A DNA stretch of 64,000 bases from Chitinophaga pinensis (GCA_943329075.2 CALQCM020000016.1:1-64000); one strand, 5' to 3'. Shown: positions 53,377-63,755, counted from the first letter of the stretch. The notes: generated by a model not told the origin, from the sequence alone. Numbers and translations are program-made.

Positions 53377-56300
53377 ATGAACTCAACGACTGCCCTGACA
53401 GATTTGCTCAAGCGCCGCATCGCGATCCTCGATGGCGCGATGGGCACCATGATCCAGCGCTACAAACTCGGCGAGGCCGAATATCGCGGTACGCGTTTCG
53501 CCGACTTCGCGCACGACGTCAAGGGCAACAACGAGTTGCTGGTGCTGACGCAACCGCAGGTGATTCAGGAAATCCACGAGCAGTATCTGGCCGCCGGCTC
53601 CGACATCGTCGAATCGAACACCTTCGGCGCGCAAAGGATCGCGCAGGCCGATTACCACATGGAAGATCTCGCCTACGAGATGAACGTCGCCGCGGCGAAA
53701 CTCGCGCGCGCGGCCTGCGATAAATATTCCACGCCGGAATCGCCGCGCTTTGTTGCCGGCGCCTTCGGCCCGACGCCGAAAACCGCGTCGATCTCGCCCG
53801 ACGTCAACGACCCGGGCGCGCGCAATGTCACCTTTGACGAACTCGTTGCCGCCTATCTTGAACAGGCGCGTGCACTGCATGAGGGCGGCGTCGATCTCTT
53901 CCTCGTCGAAACCATATTCGACACGCTGAACGCGAAAGCGGCGCTGTTCGCCATTGACCAGTTTTTCGAAGAGTCCGGCACGCGCCTGCCGCTGATGATT
54001 TCCGGCACGGTGACCGATGCCTCGGGGCGCATATTGTCGGGGCAGACGGTGGAAGCGTTCTGGAATTCGGTGCGCCACGCGAAACCCGTGACGATCGGCC
54101 TGAACTGCGCGCTGGGCGCGGCCCTGATGCGGCCGTACATCGCCGAGCTGTCAAAGATTTGCGATGCGAACATCTGCGTCTACCCGAACGCCGGCCTGCC
54201 GAACCCGATGAGCGACACCGGCTTCGACGAAACGCCGCCGATCACCTCGTCGCTGCTGAAAGAATTCGCCGAGGCCGGTTACGTCAACATCGCCGGCGGT
54301 TGCTGCGGTACCACGCCCGATCACATCCGCGCCATCGCGCAACAGGTCAAATCGGTGCCGCCGCGCGTGCCGCCGACCACCGATCACAAGCTGCGTTTGT
54401 CCGGGCTGGAGCCGGCCAACGTCGACGACAGTTCGCTCTTCGTCAACGTCGGCGAGCGCACCAACGTCACCGGTTCCAAGGCCGTCGCGCGCCAGCAGGT
54501 CGAAAACGGCGCGCAGGTGATCGACATCAACATGGACGAAGCGATGCTCGATTCCAAAGCGGCGATGGTGCGCTTTCTGAATCTGGTGGCGACCGAGCCG
54601 GACATCGCGCGCGTGCCGATCATGATCGATTCCTCGAAGTGGGAAGTGATCGAAGCGGGGCTCAAATGCGTGCAGGGCAAGTCGATCGTTAATTCGATCA
54701 GCATGAAAGAAGGCGAAGCCGAGTTCCTGCGCCAGGCCAGGCTGTGCCGGCGCTACGGCGCGGCGGTCATCGTCATGGCCTTCGACGAACAAGGTCAGGC
54801 CGACACTTTCGCGCGCAAGACGGAAATCTGCAAGCGCGCCTACGATCTGCTGACGCAGAAGGTCGACTTTGCACCGGAAGACATCATCTTCGATCCGAAC
54901 ATTTTCGCGATTGCGACCGGCATTGAAGAGCACAACAACTACGCCGTCGATTTCATCGAAGCCACGCGCTGGATCCGCCAGAACCTGCCGTATGCGAAAG
55001 TCAGCGGCGGTGTGTCGAACGTGAGCTTCTCGTTCCGTGGCAACGACCCGGCGCGCGAAGCGATTCACACGGTGTTCCTCTATCACGCCATCAAGGCCGG
55101 CATGACCATGGGCATCGTCAACGCCGGCATGGTCGGTGTCTATGATGACCTCGCGCCCGAGTTGCGCGAACGCGCCGAGGACGTGGTGCTTAACCGCCGC
55201 GCCGATGCCACCGAACGCATGATCGAAATCGCCGGCACGCTGAAGGCCGGCGGGGCGAAAGAAGAACAGAACCTCGAATGGCGGCAGGAGCCGGTTGGCA
55301 AACGGCTCTCGCACGCGCTGGTACACGGCATTACGCAATGGATCATCGAGGATACCGAGGAGGCGCGGCAGGATCTCGAAAAATCCGGCGGCCGGCCGAT
55401 CCATGTGATCGAAGGCCCGCTGATGGACGGCATGAACGTGGTCGGCGACCTCTTCGGCGCCGGCAAGATGTTTTTGCCGCAGGTGGTGAAGAGCGCGCGC
55501 GTCATGAAGCAGGCCGTCGCGCACCTGATCCCGTACATCGAGGCGGAGAAGGCGCGTCTGGGCGACCTGAAGCCGAAGGGCAAGATTGTCATCGCCACGG
55601 TCAAGGGTGACGTGCACGACATCGGCAAGAACATCGTCTCGGTCGTGCTCCAGTGCAACAACTACGAAGTCATCAACATGGGCGTGATGGTGCCCTGCCA
55701 GAAGATTCTCGACACCGCGCTCGCCGAGAAGGTCGACATCATCGGCCTCTCGGGCCTGATCACGCCGTCACTCGAGGAGATGGGCAACGTCGCGCGCGAA
55801 ATGCAGCGTCAGGGTTTCACCATGCCCCTCTTGATCGGTGGCGCGACGACGTCACGCACGCACACGGCGGTGAAGATTGCGCCGGGGTATACGAACGGGC
55901 CGACCGTCTGGGTGCCGGACGCCTCGCGCAGCGTCAGCGTCTGCAGCAATTTGCTGGCCGAGGATGAAACGACGCGACGCAAATATCTCGACGAACTGCG
56001 CGCCGAGTACGACAAGACGCGCGCGCAGCACGCCGGCAAGAAGGGCCCGGAACTGATTACGCTCGCCGAGGCGCGCGCCAATGCCTTCAAACCCGACTGG
56101 AAGACCAACGTGCCGCCGGCGCCGGCCTTTGTGGGTGTCAAACATTTGAAGAACTATGATCTCGCCGAGATCGCCGCGTGCATCGACTGGGCACCGTTCT
56201 TCCAGACCTGGGACCTTGCCGGTTCGTACCCGAAGATACTCGACGACGCGGTGGTCGGCACAGAAGCGAAAAAGGTGTTTGCCGACGCCAAAGAGATGCT

Positions 56301-57033
56301 GAAGAAAATCGTCGAGGGCCGCTGGCTGCAGGCCAACGGCGTGTTCGCGATTTATCCGGCCAACAGCGTCGGTGATGACATCGAACTGTACGCCAATGAA
56401 AAGCGCGAAAGCCCGATGATGACGTGGCATGGTCTGCGCCAGCAGAATAAAAAACCGACCGGCAACCCGAATCTCTGCCTGTCGGATTTTGTCGCGCCGC
56501 GCGGTTCCGGCGTCAAAGACTATCTAGGCGCTTTCGCGGTGACGGCGGGGCTGGGCGTGGACAAGCGCGTCAAGGCTTACGAAGAAAAACACGACGACTA
56601 CAACGCCATCATGCTGAAGGCGCTGGCCGACCGCATGGCCGAGGCCTTTGCCGAACTGCTGCACAAGCGTGTGCGGCGCGAAATGTGGGCGTATGCCAAA
56701 GATGAAACGCTGTCGAACGACGACATGATCGGCGAAAAATACCGCGGCATCCGTCCGGCGCCCGGCTATCCGGCCTGCCCCGATCACACCGAGAAGGCGG
56801 CGTTGTTCGAGTTGCTGCGCGCGCCCACCGTCGGCATTGAGTTGACCGAGAGCTTCGCCATGATGCCGGCGTCGTCGGTGAGCGGCTTTTACCTTGCGCC
56901 TGCGCATGCGCAGTATTTCGCCGTCGGCAAAATCGGCCGCGACCAGGTCGAGGACTATGCCAAACGCAAAGACATGACGCTGGCGGATACCGAGCGCTGG
57001 CTGGCGCCCAACCTCGGTTACGAACCGTCCTGA
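53377..57033 (+). CDS. metH: cobalamin-dependent methionine synthase MetH
   Basis: A 1218-residue four-domain enzyme that methylates homocysteine using methyl-folate and B12. Domain order: homocysteine/zinc domain (start [20 protein letters not shown]; zinc Cys pair in GGCCGTTP), folate domain ([12 protein letters not shown]), cobalamin domain with lower-ligand His747 in [11 protein letters not shown], and the activation domain ([18 protein letters not shown]). Complete. ATG 53377 follows the SAM-II-like leader; an in-frame upstream codon at 53359 lies in the terminator's T-run. Confidence 0.97.
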   Translation: MNSTTALTDLLKRRIAILDGAMGTMIQRYKLGEAEYRGTRFADFAHDVKGNNELLVLTQPQVIQEIHEQYLAAGSDIVESNTFGAQRIAQADYHMEDLAYEMNVAAAKLARAACDKYSTPESPRFVAGAFGPTPKTASISPDVNDPGARNVTFDELVAAYLEQARALHEGGVDLFLVETIFDTLNAKAALFAIDQFFEESGTRLPLMISGTVTDASGRILSGQTVEAFWNSVRHAKPVTIGLNCALGAALMRPYIAELSKICDANICVYPNAGLPNPMSDTGFDETPPITSSLLKEFAEAGYVNIAGGCCGTTPDHIRAIAQQVKSVPPRVPPTTDHKLRLSGLEPANVDDSSLFVNVGERTNVTGSKAVARQQVENGAQVIDINMDEAMLDSKAAMVRFLNLVATEPDIARVPIMIDSSKWEVIEAGLKCVQGKSIVNSISMKEGEAEFLRQARLCRRYGAAVIVMAFDEQGQADTFARKTEICKRAYDLLTQKVDFAPEDIIFDPNIFAIATGIEEHNNYAVDFIEATRWIRQNLPYAKVSGGVSNVSFSFRGNDPAREAIHTVFLYHAIKAGMTMGIVNAGMVGVYDDLAPELRERAEDVVLNRRADATERMIEIAGTLKAGGAKEEQNLEWRQEPVGKRLSHALVHGITQWIIEDTEEARQDLEKSGGRPIHVIEGPLMDGMNVVGDLFGAGKMFLPQVVKSARVMKQAVAHLIPYIEAEKARLGDLKPKGKIVIATVKGDVHDIGKNIVSVVLQCNNYEVINMGVMVPCQKILDTALAEKVDIIGLSGLITPSLEEMGNVAREMQRQGFTMPLLIGGATTSRTHTAVKIAPGYTNGPTVWVPDASRSVSVCSNLLAEDETTRRKYLDELRAEYDKTRAQHAGKKGPELITLAEARANAFKPDWKTNVPPAPAFVGVKHLKNYDLAEIAACIDWAPFFQTWDLAGSYPKILDDAVVGTEAKKVFADAKEMLKKIVEGRWLQANGVFAIYPANSVGDDIELYANEKRESPMMTWHGLRQQNKKPTGNPNLCLSDFVAPRGSGVKDYLGAFAVTAGLGVDKRVKAYEEKHDDYNAIMLKALADRMAEAFAELLHKRVRREMWAYAKDETLSNDDMIGEKYRGIRPAPGYPACPDHTEKAALFELLRAPTVGIELTESFAMMPASSVSGFYLAPAHAQYFAVGKIGRDQVEDYAKRKDMTLADTERWLAPNLGYEPS

Positions 57034-57047
57034 TCGCGATCAGAATC

Positions 57048-58646
57048 TTGCGCCCGCAATTTCCCGCTACCGCACGCTATCTCTCGCTCGCCGCGCGGGG
57101 GCAGAACGCGTGGTGGCGTTACGTGCTGGGGGCGGTCACCGTCTTTTTCTTTTTCGAGTTGCTGGGCTTCGTGCCGTGGTGGCTGGCGATGCAGTTCACC
57201 GCGTTCGGCACGCTCGAACAGTTTGTCGCGCTCAACGCCGGCGAGCTGATCGGTCTCGGCGGGCTTGCCATTGTCATGACCTGGATACATCGCCGGAACC
57301 TGCGCAGTCTGGTCACGCCCTACGCGCGCATCGACTGGCGCCGCATGGCGACGGGTGCGGCCGTGTGGGCGGGATTTGCGGTCGTTTGTTGCGTGGTCGA
57401 GGCCTGGCTGTTTCCCGGCCGCTATCGTTTCAGTTTCGATCCGAACCTGTTTTTCGTCTCGGCGGCGCTGGCCTTGTTGCTCACACCCTTGCAGACGGCG
57501 ACCGAGGAACTGCTGTTCCGCGGTTACGTCATGCAAAGCCTCGGTTTGTTGTGCCGGCGCCCCTGGTTGCTGATCGCCATCAGCGCGGCGATGTTTATGC
57601 TGCCGCATGCCGGCAACCCGGAAGTGGATGCGGCGCCGTGGCTGGTGCTGCCGCAATATTTCATCATTGGCGCACTGCTGGCGGCGGTGACGTTAAAGGA
57701 CGGCCGCCTCGAACTGGCGATTGGTATCCACGCCGCCAACAACCTGTTTACCGGCATCGTCGCCAACATCGAACCGTCGGTGATCAGCACCAACGCGCTG
57801 TTCACCTCCGAGTTCGACCCGGCCTATGCGCTGGTCGCGCTGGCGGCGGCGAGCGCGGCAACCTGGCGCGTGTTGTTCCGCCCGCAGCGCGACCGCCTCT
57901 CCGCAGGGGAAATCGCGCAATTTGAAAACGACGGCTATGTGGTGGTGCGCCGCCTTGCCGATGCCACCACCTGCGGCATCATGCTGGCGCAGGCCAAACT
58001 CGATCTGGCGGCGCGGGTGCCGCCGGTTGAATACGAAGCGGATACCGGTTATCCGGGGGCGCCGGCCTCGCTCGATGCGCCGGGCGGGCGCACCGTGCGC
58101 CGCCTGTTGCAGGCCTATGCGCGCAGCGCCGTGCTTGCCGAATGGCAGATTTCACCAAGGCTGGCGGCGCGTCTGCGCCAGTTGCTGGGCGCGCGCATTG
58201 AAATGTCGCAGGTGCATCACAACTGCGTCATGACGAAGAACCCGGGCTACAGCAGCGAAACGCACTGGCACCAGGACATCCGCTACTGGTCTTTTCAACA
58301 ACCGGCACTGGTGTCGGTATGGACCGCGCTTGGACGCGAAAACGCCGGCAACGGCTGCCTGCGCGTATTGCCGGGCACGCACCGCATGGCGTTTTCTGCG
58401 GATCAGTACGATGGCGATTTGTTTCTGCGCCCCGAGCATCCGGCAAACCACGCATTGATCGAGACACAGCAGACCGTCGAGCTCGATGCCGGCGATGTGC
58501 TGTTCTTTCACAGCCGCCTGTTGCACGCGGCCGGCGACAATCGCAGTACCGACACCAAATATTCACTGGTCTCGACCTATCACGCTGCGAGCAACCGGCC
58601 GCTCACCGGTTCGCGCTCGGCGTCACTCCCCGACATTCCGCTGTAA
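57048..58646 (+). CDS. fusion of CPBP-family membrane protease and PhyH-type dioxygenase
   Basis: A 532-residue protein with two unrelated domains in one continuous frame. Residues 20-275 are a polytopic CPBP (CAAX/Rce1-type) intramembrane protease: EELLFRGYVM (153-162), HAGN (187-190) and HAANN (228-232) are the catalytic motifs. From about residue 283, RLSAGEIAQFENDGYVVVRRL begins a phytanoyl-CoA dioxygenase (PhyH) domain with the Fe(II) ligands H408-x-D410 (THWHQD) and H493 (LLHAAGD). The junction falls just after the last membrane helix. TTG 57048 is the assumed start. The role is unknown; membrane-bound lipid-like substrate modification is a guess. Confidence 0.85.
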   Translation: MRPQFPATARYLSLAARGQNAWWRYVLGAVTVFFFFELLGFVPWWLAMQFTAFGTLEQFVALNAGELIGLGGLAIVMTWIHRRNLRSLVTPYARIDWRRMATGAAVWAGFAVVCCVVEAWLFPGRYRFSFDPNLFFVSAALALLLTPLQTATEELLFRGYVMQSLGLLCRRPWLLIAISAAMFMLPHAGNPEVDAAPWLVLPQYFIIGALLAAVTLKDGRLELAIGIHAANNLFTGIVANIEPSVISTNALFTSEFDPAYALVALAAASAATWRVLFRPQRDRLSAGEIAQFENDGYVVVRRLADATTCGIMLAQAKLDLAARVPPVEYEADTGYPGAPASLDAPGGRTVRRLLQAYARSAVLAEWQISPRLAARLRQLLGARIEMSQVHHNCVMTKNPGYSSETHWHQDIRYWSFQQPALVSVWTALGRENAGNGCLRVLPGTHRMAFSADQYDGDLFLRPEHPANHALIETQQTVELDAGDVLFFHSRLLHAAGDNRSTDTKYSLVSTYHAASNRPLTGSRSASLPDIPL

Positions 58647-58714
58647 ACGGCGCGTTGGTGCAGCGTTACAATGTTGGCAACTGATTTCTGAGCGTCTCAA
58701 CCCCGCCTTAAAGC

Positions 58715-60322
58715 ATGCACATCCACATTCTCGGTATCTGCGGTACCTTCATGGGCGGCATCGCGGCGATCGCGAAGTCGGCCGGGCACACCGTCACCGG
58801 TTGCGATACCAATGTTTATCCGCCGATGAGCACACAGCTCGAGGCGCAGGGCATTCGGCTGATCGAGGGTTTTGCTGCCGATCAAGTCAAACTCGCGCCG
58901 GACGTCTATGTCATCGGCAACGTCGTTACGCGTGGCAATCCGCTGATGGAAGAAATTCTTAACCGCGGCCTGCCGTACATCTCGGGGCCGCAGTGGCTGG
59001 CGGAAAACGTGTTGCGCGGGCGCTGGGTGCTGGCGGTCGCCGGTACGCACGGCAAGACCACCACCACATCGATGCTGGCGTGGATCCTCGAGCACGCGGG
59101 GCTGGCGCCGGGGTTTCTGATCGGCGGGGTGCCGGAGAATTTCGGTGTTTCGGCAAGGTTGCCGGGGACACCCCCCATCCCGGCGCGCGGACACGTTACT
59201 GGCGAAGCCAGCCGTTTGCGGGAAGCGCGCCTTGGCACTCGCTCCCGCACCGAATCGCTTCGCGATCACCGTATCGCGAGTGCCTTCCCCCACAAGGGGG
59301 GAAGGAGTGCCCCGGTGGCTCGTAATGATGGCGGCGGCAAAAATGACGACGGCGGCGGCAACAAGAATTCCCTCCCCCTTGATGGGGGAGGGCTAGGGTG
59401 GGGGTGTGAAGACACGTCACCTTTTTTCGTCATCGAAGCCGACGAATACGACACCGCGTTTTTCGACAAGCGCTCGAAGTTCGTGCACTACGCGCCGCGC
59501 ACCGCGGTGCTGAACAATCTCGAATTCGACCACGCCGATATTTTTCCAGACCTGGCGGCGATCGAAACGCAGTTTCATCATCTCGTGCGCACAATCCCAT
59601 CGAACGGTTTGATTGTTGCCAACGGCGCAGAGGCGTCGCTGGATCGCGTGCTCGCGCGCGGCTGCTGGACACCGGTCGAGCGTTTCGATCATCACGATGG
59701 CTGGCAATGCGGCGCGCAATCCGCGGACGGAAAATTCGCCGTGAGTCTTGCCGGTAAACCACAGGGCACCGTGCAATGGGACCTGCTGGGCGCGCACAAC
59801 CAGCACAACGCGCTGGCCGCCATTGCTGCAGCCCGCCACGCCGGCGTGCCAGTGGCCGCGTCGATTGCGGCGCTGGCCGAATTCAAAAACGTCAAACGCC
59901 GTATGGAAACGCGCGGCGCAGTCAACAGCATCACGGTCTACGACGATTTTGCGCACCACCCGACGGCAATCAAGACCACGCTCGCCGGACTGCGCAGCAA
60001 GGTCAAAGGCGCGCGCATTCTCGCCGTGCTCGAACCGCGCTCGAACACGATGAAGCTCGGTGTCATGAAAGACGCGCTACCCGGCAGCCTCGTCGATGCC
60101 GATCGGGTGTTTTGTTATGCGGCGAATCTCGGTTGGGATCCCGCAGAATCGCTCAAGCCACTCGGCCCGCGTGCCGTGACCGAACAGGACCTTGGCAAAC
60201 TCGTCGAAGCCATCGCGCAGGCGGCGCGCCCCGGCGACCATGTGCTGGTGATGAGCAACGGCGGCTTTGGCGGTATCCATGAAAAGCTTTTGAAGCGGCT
60301 CGGGGAACTGCATGGCGGATAA
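58715..60322 (+). CDS. mpl: Mpl, murein tripeptide ligase, with in-frame repeat insertion
   Basis: A 535-residue Mur-ligase-family enzyme that joins UDP-MurNAc to recycled tripeptide. MHIHILGICGTFMGGIAAIAKSAGH starts the protein; the ATP loop is AGTHGKTTTTSML. E. coli Mpl is about 457 residues. The extra length is a single block at about residues 151-234 (59165-59416), between SARLPG and SPFFVIEADEYD, which are contiguous in the family. The block is low-complexity and palindromic at DNA level. It may be tolerated as a surface loop, or it may inactivate the enzyme. Confidence 0.88.
   Translation: MHIHILGICGTFMGGIAAIAKSAGHTVTGCDTNVYPPMSTQLEAQGIRLIEGFAADQVKLAPDVYVIGNVVTRGNPLMEEILNRGLPYISGPQWLAENVLRGRWVLAVAGTHGKTTTTSMLAWILEHAGLAPGFLIGGVPENFGVSARLPGTPPIPARGHVTGEASRLREARLGTRSRTESLRDHRIASAFPHKGGRSAPVARNDGGGKNDDGGGNKNSLPLDGGGLGWGCEDTSPFFVIEADEYDTAFFDKRSKFVHYAPRTAVLNNLEFDHADIFPDLAAIETQFHHLVRTIPSNGLIVANGAEASLDRVLARGCWTPVERFDHHDGWQCGAQSADGKFAVSLAGKPQGTVQWDLLGAHNQHNALAAIAAARHAGVPVAASIAALAEFKNVKRRMETRGAVNSITVYDDFAHHPTAIKTTLAGLRSKVKGARILAVLEPRSNTMKLGVMKDALPGSLVDADRVFCYAANLGWDPAESLKPLGPRAVTEQDLGKLVEAIAQAARPGDHVLVMSNGGFGGIHEKLLKRLGELHGG
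59165..59416. repeat. palindromic repeat DNA inserted in frame within mpl
   Basis: About 252 bases (84 codons) with no stop in the mpl frame. It contains inverted repeats GGCACTCGC (59234-59242) / GCGAGTGCC (59276-59284), a CCTTCCCCC-acaa-GGGGGGAAGG hairpin (59283-59304) and CCCTCCCCC-ttgat-GGGGGAGGG (59370-59392), followed by GGGTGGGGGTG. The last part resembles the repeat at 63851-63893. Confidence 0.8.
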
Positions 60323-61793
60323 CCTCAACGATCTCGCGCTCATCATCAAATCGCATTTCCCGCTGGTGCAGGTCGAGACCAGCGAAGAGGTGCGCATGAT
60401 GCGCCTGCTTGAACGCGCTTCCAATCTCGAAAACTGGCCGCTCTTCGTGTGGACGGTCGCCGACGGCCTCAAGCGTTTTCCGCGCACCGACGTGGTGCCG
60501 CAGACCTATGAGTTTCGCGATGCGCTGCGTCATATCGACAAGACGCCGCAGAACGGCATCTACGTGATGCTTGACCCGCAGCCCTACTTCGAAGACCCGG
60601 TCAACGTGCGCCTGATCAAGGAAATTGCGCAGGAGTATCCAAAGACGCCGCGCACCCTGGTCTTCGTCAGCCAGCATGTCGATATCCCGGTCGATCTGCA
60701 GCGCATGTGCGCGCGCTTCGCGTTGCCGCTGCCGACGCCGATTGAAATTCGCGAACTGATCAAACAGGAAGCGCAGTTGTGGGAGCGCGAGAACGGTCAG
60801 CCGATCAAGGGCCAGCAGCAGGCGGTCGACATGCTGGCGCAGCATCTGTCGGGCATGTGCCAGGATGACGCGCAGCGCTTGATCCGGCAGGCCATTCGCG
60901 ACGACAACGCGATTACCCTCGAAGACATTCATCGCGTGTTGCGTTTCAAACGCGAATCGCTGGGCGAGGGTGGTCTGCTCGATTTCGAAATCGACACCGG
61001 CAGCTTCGCCGACGTCGGTGGTTTGAAGAACCTGAAGCGCTGGCTCGAACTGCGGCGGCCGGCGTTTACGGGAGATGCCGCCAAACTCGGCGTCGATGTG
61101 CCCAAAGGCGTGCTCTTACTCGGTGTGCAGGGTGCCGGCAAGAGCCTTGCCGCCAAGGCCATTGCGGGGTCATGGGGCGTGCCGCTGATGCGGCTCGACT
61201 TCGCCGTGCTCTACAACAAGTTCAGCGGCGAGACCGAACGCAATCTGCGTGCGGCATTAAAACAGGGCGATGCGATGTCGCCCTGCGTGCTGTGGATCGA
61301 CGAAATCGAAAAAGGCCTCGCGCAGGACAGCGGGGGTGGTGACGGCGGCGTGTCGCGCCGCGTGCTCGGCACGCTGCTGACCTGGATGGCCGAGCGCAAA
61401 TCGCGCACCTTTCTGGTAGCGACGTCGAATGACGTCTCGCAACTGCCGCCCGAGCTGTTGCGCAAAGGCCGTGTTGACGAAATGTTCTTTGTCGATCTGC
61501 CCGAACTGCCGGTGCGCGAGGAGATCTATCGCATCCATCTCAGAAAACGCAATCACGATCCGCTGAAATTCGACGTGCCCAGTCTCGCCGTCGCCGCCGA
61601 CGGCTTTGCCGGCGCGGAAATCGAGCAGACGGTGGTGGCGGCGATTTACGAATCGCTGTCTGAAAAGAAGCCGCTCGCCACCGAACACATCGTCGGCGAA
61701 ATCCAGCGCACGCGGCCGCTATCGGTGGTGATGTCGGAAAAAGTCGACGGCCTGCGCGCGTGGGCGGCGGGGCGCACGGTCAGCGCGGATTAG
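60312..61793 (+). CDS. AAA+ ATPase (Ycf46-like)
   Basis: A 493-residue AAA+ protein. An N-terminal alpha/beta domain (about 1-220) precedes the ATPase module: Walker A GVQGAGKSLAAKA and Walker B CVLWIDEIEKGL, with the arginine-finger region LLRKGRVDEMFFVDLP. The arrangement matches Ycf46-type ATPases, of unclear function. It overlaps the mpl end by 11 bases. Confidence 0.87.
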   Translation: MADNLNDLALIIKSHFPLVQVETSEEVRMMRLLERASNLENWPLFVWTVADGLKRFPRTDVVPQTYEFRDALRHIDKTPQNGIYVMLDPQPYFEDPVNVRLIKEIAQEYPKTPRTLVFVSQHVDIPVDLQRMCARFALPLPTPIEIRELIKQEAQLWERENGQPIKGQQQAVDMLAQHLSGMCQDDAQRLIRQAIRDDNAITLEDIHRVLRFKRESLGEGGLLDFEIDTGSFADVGGLKNLKRWLELRRPAFTGDAAKLGVDVPKGVLLLGVQGAGKSLAAKAIAGSWGVPLMRLDFAVLYNKFSGETERNLRAALKQGDAMSPCVLWIDEIEKGLAQDSGGGDGGVSRRVLGTLLTWMAERKSRTFLVATSNDVSQLPPELLRKGRVDEMFFVDLPELPVREEIYRIHLRKRNHDPLKFDVPSLAVAADGFAGAEIEQTVVAAIYESLSEKKPLATEHIVGEIQRTRPLSVVMSEKVDGLRAWAAGRTVSAD

Positions 61794-61797
61794 ATGT

Positions 61798-61822
61798 GTA
61801 GCGCAGGCGACCCGCCTGCATC
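61798..61822. repeat. single copy of the GCAGGCG palindromic repeat
   Basis: GTAGCGCAGGCG followed by ACC and CGCCTGCATC: same family and orientation as 11791-11815. It lies just after the AAA+ ATPase gene and may help end its transcript. Confidence 0.75.
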
Positions 61823-61848
61823 GCACCACCTGGCGAATGCACTTCAAA

Positions 61849-61858
61849 TGTAGCTACA
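61849..61858. promoter_or_regulatory. possible BrnA operator upstream of brnT
   Basis: TGTAGCTACA is a perfect 10-base palindrome 20 bases before the brnT ATG, near a TAGACT -10-like sequence. BrnA antitoxins repress their own promoter, so this is a reasonable operator candidate. Confidence 0.4.
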
Positions 61859-61877
61859 AATGGAGTAGACTGGTCCA

Positions 61878-62156
61878 ATGGAATTCGCGTGGGACGCCCG
61901 CAAAGCCGCCGTCAATTTGCGCAAGCACCGTGTCAGCTTTGAGGAGGCCGCCCGCGTGTTCCTCGATCCGAACAGAATTGAAACGTATGATGGTCGCGAT
62001 GCTTACGGCGAAGATCGCTGGAAAACCGTAGGCATGGTCGAACCCGCTTTGCTGGCAGTCGTCTACACAGTGCGCGGCAAAGAGGGCGACGCCATTCGAT
62101 TGATTTCAGCGAGAAAGGCCGATGCTTATGAGCGCACGCAATACCGTGAAATTTAA
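61878..62156 (+). CDS. brnT: BrnT toxin
   Basis: A 92-residue RelE-fold ribonuclease toxin. MEFAWDARKAAVNLRKHRVSFEEAARVFLDP is the BrnT signature, and IRLISARKADAYERTQY is the conserved end. It halts growth by cutting RNA when free of BrnA. It overlaps brnA by about 30 bases. Confidence 0.92.
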   Translation: MEFAWDARKAAVNLRKHRVSFEEAARVFLDPNRIETYDGRDAYGEDRWKTVGMVEPALLAVVYTVRGKEGDAIRLISARKADAYERTQYREI

Positions 62157-62445
62157 ACTGGCCCCGAAAAATTCGAAACCGCTGTCTGCGGCGCAGAAGA
62201 AACGGCTGACGGCGGTCGCTGCAATGCCCGACTCCGCAATTGACTACTCGGATATTTCGCGGCAGTCCGGAAAGGTGCAATGGACGCGACCCGGTGCTCT
62301 GGTGTCCGCTGAGAACAAGCAACAGATTACACTGCGGCTGGATGCAGACGTCGTAGTTTTTTTCAGAAAGACGGGAAAACGCTATCAAAGCCGCATCAAC
62401 GCAGCGCTGCGTGAGTATGTAAAAGCACACGCGAAAAGTGCATGA
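62122..62445 (+). CDS. brnA: BrnA antitoxin
   Basis: A 107-residue antitoxin with an N-terminal toxin-binding arm and a C-terminal ribbon-helix-helix DNA-binding domain (QQITLRLDADVVVFFRKTGKRYQSRINAALREYV). It binds BrnT and represses the operon. ATG 62122 or 62128 may start it. The stop overlaps the ATG of the next short frame. Confidence 0.9.
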   Translation: MLMSARNTVKFKLAPKNSKPLSAAQKKRLTAVAAMPDSAIDYSDISRQSGKVQWTRPGALVSAENKQQITLRLDADVVVFFRKTGKRYQSRINAALREYVKAHAKSA

Positions 62446-62570
62446 CCGGCCTTACGCGCGAAGGGCTTTACAAAGCACTGTCGCCGGATGGGAATCCGAG
62501 TTTTTCTACAGTCATGAAGGTCTGCAAGGCGTTGGGGTTGAAGTTGCATACAGAAGCGGTCGAGGCATAA
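62442..62570 (+). pseudogene. truncated addiction-module antidote (HTH) C-terminal fragment
   Basis: A 42-residue open frame beginning at ATG 62442, overlapping the brnA stop, and reading GLTREGLYKALSPDGNPSFS then KVCKALGLKLHTEA. This is the C-terminal half of HigA2-type antidote proteins (helix-turn-helix), whose intact form is about 95-100 residues. The N-terminal half is missing, so it is probably a remnant, but it could be translated by coupling to brnA. Confidence 0.75.
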
Positions 62571-62657
62571 CTGTTCGGATCGGCAAACCGTGGTCTATCC
62601 TTCGCGAATTAAAGTGAACTTCTTGCGGTTTCAAAATTCTATTTCAGGAAATCGAGC

Positions 62658-63755
62658 ATGAAAATTATCGACGTCAAAACCTACCCGGTGGTTTATCCGG
62701 TGAAAGAACCTTTTTCAAACGGCATGCGCACGACACGCCAGCGCCCGTTCGGCATTGTGGAAGTCATCACCGACAGCGGGCTGTCCGGCTGGGGCGAGGG
62801 CACCGGTGTGCCGGCGCGCCGTGCGCTGGAATCGCAGGTGATCGGCCGCAGTCCCTTCGATTACGAAGTGATCTGGGAAGGCCTGCAACTGCAGGGTACC
62901 GACATTGGCGCCATCAGCGGCGTTGATATTGCGTTGTGGGATCTGATGGGCAAGGCACTCGACAAGCCGATCCATCAACTGTTGGGTGGTGCCTTTCGCA
63001 GCAAGGTGCAGGCCTATGCGACGGGGCTGTTCCGGCGCGAACGCAGCGATCCAACCGCGGCGCTGGTCGAAGAGGCGCGCGGTTACGTCGATCAGGGTTT
63101 CACCGCCATGAAGATGAAGGTCGGCTTCGGCCCTGATTACGACATCAAGAACGTGGCGGCGGTGCGTCGCGCCATTGGCGATGACATCCTGTTTGCGGTC
63201 GATGCTAATTGCGCCTACGACCGCGGCTCGGCGATTGCCGTCGGTCAGCACCTCGTTGAAAACAACCTGCTGTGGTTCGAAGAGCCGATCAGCTCGGATG
63301 ACGTCGAGGGTTATATCGAAATTCGCCGTGCGCTCAATGTGCGTATTTCCGGCGCCGAGCAGTTGCGCGGGCACCGCGCTTTCCGTCGCTTTTTTCAGGA
63401 GCGCGCGCTCGACATCGCGCAGCCCGACGTCAGCATCTGCGGCGGCATCACCGAATTCAGGAAGATCGCGGCGATGGCCAGCGCCAATCACGTGCGCGTG
63501 CTGCCGCATATGTTCGGCACCGCCATCCGCATGGCGGCGACGCTGCAACTGCTGGCCAATCTGCCCGACGCGCCGCATGCCAACGTGCCGTTCCCGATGC
63601 TGCTCGAATACGATATGAGCGAAAATGCCCTGCGCACCGAACTCGCAAAGAACCCCGTTACGCACAAGGACGGCATCGTGACGATTCCGCAGGGGCCGGG
63701 ACTTGGCATTGAAATCAATCGCGATTTGCTCGCAAAGTACGCGGCAGTGAATTAG
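62658..63755 (+). CDS. mandelate racemase/muconate lactonizing (enolase) superfamily enzyme
   Basis: A 365-residue enolase-superfamily member. The catalytic Lys pair is in AMKMKVGFG. Metal ligands lie in FAVDANCAYD, FEEPISSDD and SGAEQLRG. The general base or acid His is in NHVRVLPHMFGT. The capping domain is complete. Probably an acid-sugar dehydratase or racemase; the sequence does not identify the substrate. A single gene with no obvious operon partners. Confidence 0.9.
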   Translation: MKIIDVKTYPVVYPVKEPFSNGMRTTRQRPFGIVEVITDSGLSGWGEGTGVPARRALESQVIGRSPFDYEVIWEGLQLQGTDIGAISGVDIALWDLMGKALDKPIHQLLGGAFRSKVQAYATGLFRRERSDPTAALVEEARGYVDQGFTAMKMKVGFGPDYDIKNVAAVRRAIGDDILFAVDANCAYDRGSAIAVGQHLVENNLLWFEEPISSDDVEGYIEIRRALNVRISGAEQLRGHRAFRRFFQERALDIAQPDVSICGGITEFRKIAAMASANHVRVLPHMFGTAIRMAATLQLLANLPDAPHANVPFPMLLEYDMSENALRTELAKNPVTHKDGIVTIPQGPGLGIEINRDLLAKYAAVN

